Assembly (NCBI GenBank): GCA_023078555.1
Contig: CM041197.1
Span: forward strand, 4,042,310 to 4,106,309
Reading direction: 5' to 3'
DNA length: 64,000 nt
Source: Ulva prolifera
Taxonomy: Eukaryota > Chlorophyta > Ulvophyceae > Ulvales > Ulvaceae
The notes below the pieces were generated by a model, which did no database searches, was not told the DNA's origin, and saw only the letters and a program-made list of their open reading frames with translations. The position numbers and the translations under genes were made by a program. The stretch's first letter is position 1; each line of letters opens with the position of its first letter. Of this stretch, positions 11,624 through 21,200 are shown one piece after another.

Positions 11624-14168
11624 ATGTCCAACCTGCAGTTCACGTTCCTCCGCGCGGCGCCCGTCGTCATCGAGAAAGAAGTTGTAGATGACGCAGACAA
11701 CGGAGCAGGGATGCTTGACGTGCTGGTCAGCAACGTGTGGAGCAGAGGTGCCGGCGTCGACGGGTTGACTTTGACGTCAACCGTCGACAAAGACAGCTCC
11801 GTTGATATCGACAGTGTCGAGAAACTGATGACGTGCGTAAAGTACTTCTTCAGGAAAGGCACAATCGCTGGACTGCTGAAGCCGCCCGTGCTGGTGAAGG
11901 CGCTGGGCAAGGGCAGAGGGAGCGTGGGACAAGCGTCGGCAGCCGTCGGCACTGCACACTCCACAGCTACGGCCTTGACTGCGGACCCCGAAGCTGCCAG
12001 GCGGTGGGAAACGATGAAGGATGCGGTGATGATGTGGACGGAAGGGATGAGATCCAAGGTGGCGGGAATGGCCGATGCCCACACGCGAGGCAAGAAGGTG
12101 CAGGCACTAGTGAACCTGGCCCTCCCAGACGACGAGAAGGTGTGGGTCGGGAGTATTCTAACGAAAACACAGGCGGACGCACTCGGCAAAGCTGCACATG
12201 GGGTACGGCTGCTGTCTCCGACTAACAACGTGATTGCAAACTGGGGTCCACTACCACCCCGTCAGGGCCACGGGATCGCATGCCACCGACTGTCAGTGTA
12301 GTGTCTTGGCACGTCAGAGTCGCCATTCGCGGTCAGTATGCAGTGACGGATATCGTGTACAGGTCGGCAGAACAGGTGAAGCGTACGAAGCTGCTACTAA
12401 TATCAATCATGCTTTCTACCGCCAGCACGCCCATTTGAACGCCGTGACCAAAGAGTGTGCCTCTGCTGATGCTCGGGTTATGCCGTACCTGTTGCCGTGC
12501 CCAACGGTGGCGGAGAAGGGAAGCACACAGTATCCGCCCAAACGGAGGTGACCCGATGTGCAGTAAGTTTTCGAGACGGGCGTGGGACCATAACACGGGC
12601 CTGCGGAGGAATCCCAGCGCCCGCGAGCAGAGGAAGCTGCTCGCGGCAATGAATGTGTTCCAGAACACCAAGGCATGTCCTCCACCTTGGTCAGAGTTGG
12701 AGTGGCCATTCGCCGAATGGCCACCCCAGCGCGAATGCATTGTGTTGCACTGCACGCGGCCGGAGTGGCCATTCGCCGAATGGCCACTGCAGCGCGTCAT
12801 GCATTGTCTTGCACTGCACGCGCCCGGAGTGGCCATTCGCCGAATGGCCACTCCAGCGCGTCATGCATTGTGTTGCACTGCACGCGCCCGGAGTGGCCAT
12901 TCGCCGAATGGCCACTCCAGCGCGTCATGCATTGTGTTGCACTGCACGCGCCCGGAGTGGCCATTCGCCGAATGGCCACTCCAGCGCGTCATGCATTGTG
13001 TTGCACTGCACGCGCCCGGAGTGGCCATTCGCCGAATGGCCACTCCAGCGCGGCGCGGCCTGCTTGAATCCGCACTTGCATGGCCACTGACCTGCCATTC
13101 GGCGACTGTGTTCCAACCAATGTGGTTCGTGCGCAGTTCACCGTGAGAGGAGACCGCTTCCCTATCGATAGCGAACCCATGAAAACCCCCGAGGCCTGGG
13201 CTATGGAGGACGGTGAGTATGTGTGCGAAGGAATCGCCAAGGTTGCTGCGGCCCGGCGCGCCCTCGAAGGGACCGCTGACTCTCCCGTCCAACGGGGCAA
13301 GAGACAAAGGAAGACCGAGAAGGTACAATCTCACCACACGCTGTACTGCCCGCCTGAGGTTGGCCATTAAGTGGTACCGGGATTGTACGGGCGCCTGTGT
13401 GAGCGGCATGTGCCATCATTCGAGGCAGCCATGCGTGTACAGGCTCCTACCGCATCGAAGTCAGGAAGACGGGGCACTCATTCCAACAGCGGACGGCGCA
13501 CAATGCTCGCTGACTTTTCTCCCCGGCGGCCAGGGCTAGAACCAAGGGCAGACCGCACTGCTGATAAGGACAGTGAGCACCAGCCGGACGTGGAAGAGGT
13601 GGGTCACGATCAGATGGGTGAAGAGGAAGAGCCTGATTCTCCCCAGCGGGCAGACGATCGATGCGAGTCCCCGGAGATGGAGTTACAAGCCGCAGCGCCG
13701 GTATGTCCTCTTATGATTTGTGCCAATTGACGCCTAGTCCGATTGTACTTGCCCCACCCATCATCAGACCAGGTGTAAGAGCGCCTGTACATTGCAGAAG
13801 TCCAACAAAGCTCTTGAGAAGCGAAAGGCCAAGGCAGAGAAGGAGGCCGCCCTCCAAGCGCGTAGGGATATTCGGAAAAAGATTGAGGATTGCGAGGCTA
13901 AGCTGGCAAGGCATCAGCCCAGAAGCAAGGGTGCGAGTGTGCAGAAATTAAAACAGCAGGTTGCTGTATTGACGGTATGTCACTACCCCGATACACTTGA
14001 TCTGACATGTGACACCAATGCCTGCAATTGTAGCACTATTTGTGTGACAGTCGCTCAGACCTCGAATGCATTAGAGCCGTGCACTCATGCAGCTGGTATT
14101 GCATGCAGGCCGAGTTGTCAAAGGTGCAAGACTCCTTAATTGACGGCTTCCCGGACGAGGACGAGTAG
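11624..14168 (+). CDS. Element 1 accessory protein, C-terminal coiled coil
   Basis: Spliced gene divergent from the transposase, of unknown function. CACTA elements of plants carry a second DNA-binding protein (TnpA-like), which is the obvious comparison, but no homology is claimed. Exon 1 starts at ATG 11624 (MSNLQFTFLRAAPVVIEKEV) and encodes up to about 225 residues. Later coding blocks are about 12345-12680 (includes TGLRRNPSAREQ), 13080-13321 (DLPFGDCVPTNVVRAQF, ending KRQRKTEK before a GTACAA donor), about 13560-13702 (acidic, EEEEPDSPQRADD) and 13799-13975 (coiled coil: KALEKRKAKAEKEAALQARR…KLKQQVAVLT). A last exon after 14108 reads AELSKVQDSLIDGFPDEDE and stops at 14168. The block order, the coiled coil and the AEL-starting last exon recur in the 16891-19519 gene. 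A palindromic minisatellite interrupts the gene at 12701-13050. Confidence 0.6.
12701..13050. repeat. 64-bp palindromic minisatellite, six units
   Basis: Six units start at 12701, 12764, 12828, 12892, 12956 and 13020 (period 63-64). Each unit contains a 25-base palindrome, AGTGGCCATTCG-C-CGAATGGCCACT, followed by a spacer with TCATGCATTGTGTTGCACTG. The period is not a multiple of three, so the frame rotates from unit to unit. The array is more likely intronic or an insertion than protein-coding. Confidence 0.9.
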
Positions 14169-14639
14169 ACATGCCAGTGCATTGTATGGTTGTATTTGGG
14201 CCATCTCAGGACCATCTTGCAGCCTGTACGTATACATAGGTCCTTTGCCCGGTCCTGTCCGCGGAATGTCAGGGAGTCTGTCCTGAGGAAATGTGTGGGA
14301 GTGTGAGCTATGTATGAATCTAGCGATGAACAAGGAAAGCACGCGCCATGTAAGCACCTACAGCATATGAATGCAGGCATGTTGCCAACTGCAGCCCCGT
14401 GTTCACGTGCCTCATAACAAAGAAAACAACCACATCATGCTTCCACAAAACCGCGAACCTTCCTGCACTCCGCTTACATGTGCGCGACCAAGTCTGATCC
14501 GGTAATAACGCCCATGACGCCTTTGGTCAAGCATTGCGTGTCCACAAGTGCACACTCCTCGTAACCATACGTGAGTATATCTCAAGCCAGACGGATACAT
14601 GTACGTCAAGAGATCACCAATCCTACGGCCCAGCCTGTA
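14169..14639. other. No gene seen
   Basis: 3' flank of the element 1 coiled-coil gene. Open frames here are short and without recognisable content. Confidence 0.4.
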
Positions 14640-14982
14640 CTTCCCGCATCCCCGAGGCGGACGCCATACGGATCCGAGACGGATCCGAAATTTAGTGCAC
14701 GCGTCCGTAGTCCCTCCGTCGGACGCACAACGGAACCGTCTTTTCTTCCGTACATCCTCCGGTTGGGCTCCAAAGGCAGGCTAGTAACAAAAGGCGTTGC
14801 CCTGGGGCGTACCGGACGGGAATCGGAAAATCCTACCTGCCACTGCCCCACCTCCGCCACAAGTCTCCGATACTCCTAGCAACCTACGTCCGGCCTCCAC
14901 CGATTCTCCGTAGGCTCTCCAACTACCCCTCCGCACACACTACGTCAACTCTCCGATTCACCGTGTCGCCATTCTTCTAGTG
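14640..14982 (+). mobile_element. CACTA right subterminal and terminal region (copy A)
   Basis: Non-coding region rich in TCCG/CTCCG words. It starts near CATACGGATCCGAGACGGATCC and ends CTCCGATTCACCGTGTCGCC then ATTCTTCTAGTG. It is homologous over about 330 bases to 24890-25219, in the same orientation and with the same final bases. This identifies a conserved element end. It follows the stop of the element 1 coiled-coil gene by about 470 bases. Confidence 0.7.
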
Positions 14983-14999
14983 TGGCATTGTCACACTAG
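14977..14999. repeat. 23-bp near-palindrome at the element junction
   Basis: CTAGTGTGGCATTGTCACACTAG, symmetric except one pair and the centre. It joins the CTAGTG end of element 1 to a CACTAG hexamer in the element 2 transposase sequence. Confidence 0.75.
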
Positions 15000-16516
15000 A
15001 GCTTGGCAGCAACTACATGCCGTATTACTGGCCCAGGTCAGGTGCACCGTACCCACTGAAAACGGAATCACAATTTCATTCTCCTCAACGGAGGGGTTGC
15101 TGAGCTTGTGGCCTATAGCGGCGTCCACATGCTGTCCGGCGGGGCTGCTCAAAAAAGATGCAGGGTCTTGGTAGGCCTGTTTTCGCTGCTCACGGTATGC
15201 ATCGAGGTCTTCCAATACTGGACCCAGAAGGTCCAAAACCGTTGCCCGTACATCAAAGTAGTAAATATTCCGCTTGGGGAACACCCCACCAGTTTCAGAA
15301 ACGTCCAAACGCCGGTTGCCACAGCCTTCAGCAGCACACACTGCATCTGCATTCCCGGGATACTGAGCCGGATCAAGTGGTGGAAACACAGTCCAACACT
15401 TGTCACATATGTGTTTAGTACATGTGGTGCTTGATTCCACGTCCAATACCGCCTTCACCATGTGATATGATGCTGGGTACAAATTTCCAGGGGGCAGGAT
15501 CAGGTGGTGCATCATCGCACAGTACTGATCAATCACTGTGTCTGTGACTCTGTGATCGTTCTTCATCGTCGCCAACCAGTAACAGGCCTGCACAACGGTG
15601 ACGGCATGCCCCGGTGTGATGGGATCCCCTCGGTGCGCACACAACCATGCGCCGGTCCCCTTCTTAGGCGGTCGACCACCCTGTTGCGCAGCATGGACTT
15701 CCTGCAACCGCCGTTGCGCCGGAGCCAGATGGACACCGATGGGCCTAGGTGCATACACACCCTGATCGGCTGCGGCCTCAGCGAGCTCTTGACCCGGTAA
15801 TGGGCCACGATCGCCAGCTGGCCGAGGGGCGATGCCATCCTCGTCTTCATCATCCAGGTCCTCTAGTCCGCCTCGGGCTCTCCAGTCATCATCCCCGATC
15901 AACTCCTGCAACAACACAGTTGTAGCGACATGCGTCCCGGCCCACTCGGTCATGCATATATATGCACCGGTACTATAGAGGTACCTCTCTGATGTACTGC
16001 TCTAACATGGCCATGGTTTTTGTGCAACTCAGCTGCGGGATCGGGGTGTCACACCTCATAGGCAACATTGAAGGCAGTCGCCCTTGCCATAGCGATTAAA
16101 TCGGCCTCTTCAGCTGTGTAATACACAGGTGCATCTGCCTCAGTGCCTACCGCCCAATCTTCCGTGCATTCTGGAATGCTGTACGTGTATGCCTCTGGGG
16201 AGCCGGAGCCAGCAGCAGGCTCGTCTTGCAGAGATGCCCCCAAGGGCAGCCTCGTGTCGCAGCCGGCAACTGGACCGGCAACGTCGGTGTCGGTATGATG
16301 AGCCACACCCAGGGCAGCGGGGCAATCGTGCCGCGTTGCATGCGGTCTGCTAGAGGGCGCGAAAGGAGTGTGACAGTGCTTGCATCTGTACCTCTGAGCA
16401 CCATTTGCGTCAGGGTCACTGTAAATACCTTTCTGCGCAAGACTGAACTCCATGTCAGCCTTTGTCCTCCTAACACGTTTCGCCATGGGCTCCGTCGCTA
16501 CGTGATCGGCCTGCAT
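14991..16516 (-). pseudogene. Truncated Tnp2 transposase of CACTA element 2
   Basis: 5' remnant of a second, clearly diverged transposase gene. The exon at 16516-16049 encodes a basic N-terminus with a zinc finger (YRCKHCHTPFAPSSRPHATRH). The exon at 15953-14991 encodes an acidic linker and the Tnp2 N-terminal region (HLILPPGNLYPASYHMVKAV, CDKCWTVFPPLDP, CAAEGCGNRR). It matches 10531-9836 block by block, ending at the same point (FSVGTVHL versus FSLGALHL). Everything downstream (core and C-terminus) is missing: the sequence meets the right end of element 1 at 14982. The missing part should lie to the left of element 1 if this is a nested insertion. The product would lack the catalytic region, so I call it a pseudogene. 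Confidence 0.75.
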
Positions 16517-16890
16517 ACTTGATCGGTTGCGGATGTAGCTGGTGCGAGCGGCGATTAATCGTAAAACACAATTGTACTGGCTCCACTGTGCTCCATATCA
16601 GACGCTTCCAATCACCAAGAGGCTAATTATAATATCATCTCTCTCACCCGATCCGTGATGCGCACGACAGAGCACTCGCCTTGCATCTTTGGCCCACAGT
16701 CCAGCGACTTCATCCAAGCTGGTCGTGGCGACTAGAGGCTTAAGTCTCTAGTCGCCACGAACACGCGGTCCCGCATTCAAACCGTCAGCTACGTACAAAT
16801 ATCCAGCATGTACAAACTACCACCGATCAACTGCCACCGCTCACTGTCCCACAACCCAGTTCAGGGAAACCTTTCATAGGTGTAGGCATC
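16517..16890. promoter_or_regulatory. Divergent promoter region of element 2
   Basis: A 374-base gap between the minus-strand transposase start and the plus-strand accessory gene start. It contains the 38-base hairpin at 16723-16760. Confidence 0.5.
16723..16760. repeat. 38-bp inverted repeat (hairpin) between divergent starts
   Basis: TCGTGGCGACTAGAGGCTTA followed by AGTCTCTAGTCGCCACGA. The arms are complementary over 38 bases apart from one mismatched pair. It sits in the shared upstream region of the two element 2 genes and could be a protein-binding site. No equivalent was seen in element 1. Confidence 0.85.
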
Positions 16891-19519
16891 ATGGCAAATG
16901 TGCTTTTGAAATGCAACAATGTTGACGGCAAATCGCAGCAGGTTTTCAGCAAGTGTCATACCAAACCGCGCGATCAAAATTCGTTCATGCTCACGTTGCT
17001 AGTGAATTGTGGCATCAATGTATCCCACGATACCGATGGGTCCGAATGGAAGCGGCACAAGTTCAGAGTGACTCCCACGGGATCAAAGTCTACAGGCGCG
17101 ACCGGAGCCATTTACACAGGCGCTGATTTACTGGAGTTGCTGTGTGACACTGTTGCATTACCCGAGGGAGCCGATCCCGTAACACCAGAGCTGCCTGGCA
17201 AGGTCTGGGCGGTTTCGAGTTTGACGGGGCCAACTCCGGCTGCCACGAGCACGTTCGATCGTGGCGGCAGTCGGTCATGCGTCAGCGACGGGACGACTGC
17301 AAGGAACGTGGACTCCAAAGTTGCTAAACTGAGGGGCGGTATCTTCATGTGCGCGAAGATCCGGGAGACATTGAAAGCACTACCCGAGGGGTATAAAAAA
17401 AGCGCCAAGGCGAAAAAGGTACTTGACGACACGACTACGCCAGACGGCTGTTGGCTTCAGGTGACGCCCGTTGAAGGAATGGTAGAGTTTGCAAAAGAGG
17501 TGCGCACACCTACCCCGACTGCAAGTGCATGTGGTCGATTGCAAGTGCATGTGCTAAGTGGTCTGCTATACTGACATAGGCAATGGAGAATGGCGAGACA
17601 GAGAAAGAGAAGGAGGCCGGACGCAAAATTTATAACCTGACCCAGGCATGGGAACATATGATGACGGGGTATACAAAGCTTGTTGGTAGCAGGTACTCTT
17701 GCTCTCACTGTGACCAGAACCTGCTTCCTCCGGATGGTTCAACACAATGCACTATGCAGGACTGCGGTCAACGGACGCATGGGCAATAACAATGTGAACA
17801 TCCGCAAATTCACAGCAGCACTGCGAGCTAATCCCGCGGCAACACACGAGGCGAAAGGACCAGGGAAATCCTTGATGGAAATTTCCATGCAGTTTGACAG
17901 GACGCTGGCACGTGCTCTAGATCATGTTCAATTGGATTGTGCGAATGGGTCGTGTGCTGAAAATGATGGGATGCGTGCGTTACAGGTCAGGCACGATGGT
18001 GGTACAGCCGCAGTGGCTGGCCATGTACAGAAGACAAGACTGGAGTGGGCCTTTGATGACGGCCACTATCCTCCGTGGCAGCCTGCTGAACCTAAGTACA
18101 AGTTCGAGCCCAAATGGGAGATCACTGCTAAGGATGCCAGTGTGTCCAACATCGAGAGAACAGGTCAGACACCAGAGAAAGAACATCTTGAACCTGACCC
18201 CATCGCCCGAGCCATCCCCCTGCAGCTTCCCCCGGGTGTAGCTGGCAATCTGAAGCAGGTACGATGGTGTCAAGTGCAGGCAATCGCTTATGCAAATGGC
18301 ATCATCGAAGTCTGTGTACTAGCAGCCAAATTGAGACTATGAGATGCTGCTCGCAGTTGTTGGCAGCCCAATATCTGATAGCTTAAGTACATGTTCAGGT
18401 CATGCACGGCAACAAGAGATGTATTGCCACGGAGAGGAACATACCAGAGAGGCTGAGATACATGGGATTAACCCCAGAGACGGCCAACCTGAGGTACATA
18501 CCACCTCCTGAGGTCGGCAGGAAGAGACCAGAACCCGACCCGGTTGCTGGCGTCGGTGCATCTACGGAATGGCGCCCTCCTATGAAATTGGCCTCCGAGT
18601 TTGATGTGGGCACTCACGGTGAGGGGGGCCACAGAGCCGTTTCAGAGGTAACATGCTCTCGGCTTCTAATACCTGCAAAGGCACGGGGTGCCAGCATGTC
18701 ATGGGCGGTATGATTGTGCTGCCTGATGGGCGGTATGATTGTGCTGCCTGCCCCATTCAAGAACTGATTGTGTCTGCTAATAGCAGGTCATGCAAGTCAC
18801 TGGTCATGGACATCAGACCCCGTATGTCTCCCCTGCAATGTTCTGTGCACAGTTGCCGACCCAGGCAGCGGAGACAGACCAGACACACAACGCAACAGTG
18901 GTGCCATCCGTGGCCGCTGACAGTGCAGCTGTGGATGATATGATGGCGATGATTGGCATCGACAATGTAGACCTGATGGGCCTACCTTTGAGCGACAAGG
19001 AGGCAAATGGGGATGGGACACTTCCTTCCCCTGATGTCCAGGTGCGGTCAGATGTCCACTAGACTGCTATGTGCATGTATGCACCAACTCAGCATTGCCT
19101 AGTACTCAGTGATCTGCACCGCACAAATCTTGTCCAACCCATACTCAGCCTGCACAGCTGCAGATCAGCTCCACAACCCACCCCGCCGTCGACCGTAAGG
19201 AATTCCTGAAAAGTGAACTGGCTCGAGTGGCCAAGGAACTGAAATTAATTCAGAGCAAGATCGACGAGCAAGAAGCTGTGATTGAAGAATGCAAGCAGGG
19301 CTGTGCTGGCAAGCGCAACAATGTCAAGCCCAAAATGCGGACCGCACAGGAGACAGTCGTTAAACTGAAGGTGTGGCACAGCCCGCATTTGCAATGTGTT
19401 CTTCAGGTCAAAATGATTATAGGGGATAATAAGTCGTGTGGCGGAGCTGCAGGAAACCAAGATGGAACTTCTGGAGCAAAAGATGGCCTACTTTGAGGAG
19501 CAGCAGAACATCCAGTACT
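16891..19519 (+). CDS. Element 2 accessory protein, zinc-binding with C-terminal coiled coil
   Basis: Spliced gene of unknown function, the counterpart of 11624-14168. Exon 1 starts at ATG 16891 (MANVLLKCNNVDGKSQQVF) and encodes about 210-227 residues. Further blocks follow. One at about 17581-17790 has YSCSHCD…TQCTMQDC. One at about 17775-18258 has LRANPAATHEAKGPGKSL, similar to LRRNPSAREQ in element 1. One at about 18400-18645 has YMGLTPETANLRYIPPPEV. One at about 18650-18780 has CKGTGCQ…YDCAAC. One at about 18787-19040 is acidic (AADSAAVDDMMAMIGIDNVD). One at about 19196-19370 is a coiled coil (VAKELKLIQSKIDEQEAVIE). The last exon ends MELLEQKMAYFEEQQNIQY and stops at 19519. Two Cys clusters suggest zinc binding, and nucleic-acid binding is a reasonable inference. 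Confidence 0.6.
18703..18752 (+). repeat. 25-bp tandem duplication in coding block
   Basis: Two near-identical copies of GGGCGGTATGATTGTGCTGC plus five bases (18703 and 18728) within the second Cys cluster of the element 2 accessory gene. The period shifts the frame, so one copy may be damage or part of an intron. Confidence 0.85.
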
Positions 19520-20636
19520 AGAGACTCAATGGGATAATTGAAGTGTGCTGCCGAGCTGGCGGGGCCTTTACCTGTTTCCGAGAGATACTGCAAAGGGGAA
19601 GGTACACTCCAGCACTGGTTGCTGGGATCATGAGGCAGAGGGTGATGTTGCACGGATGGCGGCATTTTTTCTTATTATCTTTATTGACGCCAACTGCACC
19701 GCCTGAGCCATGGCTCAGCTGGCGCTCGCCATCTGCTACAGCCTACATGTGATGGCTGCTTCGGTACCTCACCGATTGCCAGTGCGACGGCACGGACACG
19801 AGGGCCAGAGTGGCATGATAGTATCGACAATAACTATTTTCCGGACAATAGGAGATGATGTAAAGCAGCTGCAGCCTATACACGGACCGCATGACCGGGT
19901 ATCTGCTATCGCATGTCGTGTGCACCAACTGTACATCATCGTGGTATAACAACACACGTTGCTTACGCCTGACGAGTACATCATTGGTGAAAGAGTGTCA
20001 GTAATGTGCCGATTTTTAAGGACGTGAACACGCCACGCGAGGAATGTTCTCGTCGAGAGCATCTTGCCGGTCCACGTGCACTGCATGATGCAGGCCGAAG
20101 TGCACATCACCCAGGCACTCGTGAACATTTCACACGATTGAATGGACAGCTCGCGCACTCGTCGCACAGAAGTGTACATTGTCCACAGTCGCAGCGCGTT
20201 GACCGTGCAACATCACCGTTCACATCCCTGTCAGACAGCACGTTAGCTGTACAGCACTCGGCCACTCCTGCGTCGATCGCCATACAGTTCATACACATCT
20301 GGACACTGTTTGCATACTGTTCAGCCGGCAATGGGTCACTGATAATGTACAGCATCACCTGCCTACCATCCTTGTAGTGCCCAAGCCTTCGCAAACTCTG
20401 TTACCACCTCCAAAATATCTTTGTTGCACACTGCATGCGGTATCGAATAGGAAATGGTCCAGCGTCAGAGGCACTGTTAAATTGTACGTCGCGCATGGAC
20501 CACGGCTAAATTTGGGCTGAGATCGCACATGGTACTCTCATACAGTTCTGCGCAATTGTTTAAACAAGAGGTTGCTCGCAGCATTGCTCGTAGACCCCAC
20601 ATTGACTTCTCCAGCCCCACCGGCCATGACCTGCAT
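19520..20636. other. No gene seen
   Basis: Intergenic or element-flank sequence. Open frames are short and unremarkable. Confidence 0.4.
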
Positions 20637-20916
20637 GTTGTGAAAGTGCCTCGTAGCGCACAAGGCATGTGCACATGCGGATGCACGCACGGGGTGACAC
20701 GTGGCAGTCACGAGCCCGCGAATGAGAAGACACATTCCAGCTCTCTGTATAGGTCGAACAAGGTCATGGCTCAAGTATCTGATTTAGATACTGACCATGC
20801 AGGTGTGATCCCAGATCTCAGGCGCGTCATGCGCTAAGTACTCCGCACACATACTTAACATTTCGCCCAACTAAACTTACGGTATGACGCTTCCACTCGC
20901 GCTTGCATTCGAACAC
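20637..20916 (+). repeat. Left arm of a 280-bp inverted repeat
   Basis: From TTGTGAAAGTGCCTCGTAGC to GCTTGCATTCGAACA. The reverse complement of this stretch lies at 25749-26026 with roughly 90-95% identity by eye. The two arms enclose 4.8 kb. Confidence 0.85.
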
Positions 20917-21131
20917 TGCACCACTGCGATCACAAGGCAGCAGTGTCTGGAAGTGTCTTCTCCGTAGGACGTAACACCATGCTCCGAAGGCTGATTGTCA
21001 AGACGCTGGTTAGTCTCATCGAGTGTGCACAGGGGTTAATGCGCGTGCCTGAGCTGGTAAGCATGCTGATTGTGCATGATGACGTGGAGGGGAGCGTACC
21101 TTGCCATCGCGTAAAGTCGTGTGGCAGAAAT

Positions 21132-21200
21132 GAAAGTAAGAATTAAACCGGTGACCTCTAGAATACACACGACATGCTCTAACCACTGGGGCTCACCTGA
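21132..21200 (-). pseudogene. tRNA-like relic (possible SINE head)
   Basis: On the minus strand AGTGGTTAGAGCA resembles a tRNA D-arm/A box, and GGTCACCGGTTTAATTC resembles a T-arm/B box (GGTTCGANTC). The anticodon stem and acceptor stem do not pair, so this is not a working tRNA. It is either a decayed tRNA gene or a tRNA-derived SINE promoter. Confidence 0.45.

Larger units (their letters stand above)
3320..14982. mobile_element. CACTA element 1 (left end not identified)
   Basis: The element carries the Tnp2 transposase and Ulp1 genes on the minus strand and a divergent coiled-coil gene on the plus strand. Its right end is inferred at 14982. There a GC-rich subterminal region finishes in GTCGCCATTCTTCTAGTG; CTAGTG is the complement of the CACTAG terminus of this superfamily. 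The next three bases (TGG) would be the target-site duplication. I could not find a matching CACTAG left terminus in the window, so the left boundary may lie before base 3320 or outside the window. Frame breaks in the protease gene suggest decay or homopolymer error. Confidence 0.65.
14983..19519. mobile_element. CACTA element 2, interrupted
   Basis: The same head-to-head layout as element 1: a zinc-finger Tnp2 gene to the left and a coiled-coil gene to the right, with a 374-base gap. Its left portion is cut at the terminus of element 1. Its right end was not found directly after 19519; the orphan right end at 25214-25219 may belong to it. Confidence 0.6.

Noticed and set aside
12701-13050. 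CRISPR-like array
   Set aside because: Repeats and spacers are both near-identical, the DNA is eukaryotic, and there are no cas genes.
12457-13146. 229-codon plus frame and several minus frames across the minisatellite
   Set aside because: The 64-base period makes all frames open; only the portion before about 12700 resembles the accessory protein.
21132-21200. Functional tRNA gene
   Set aside because: The anticodon and acceptor stems do not pair and the B box is mutated.
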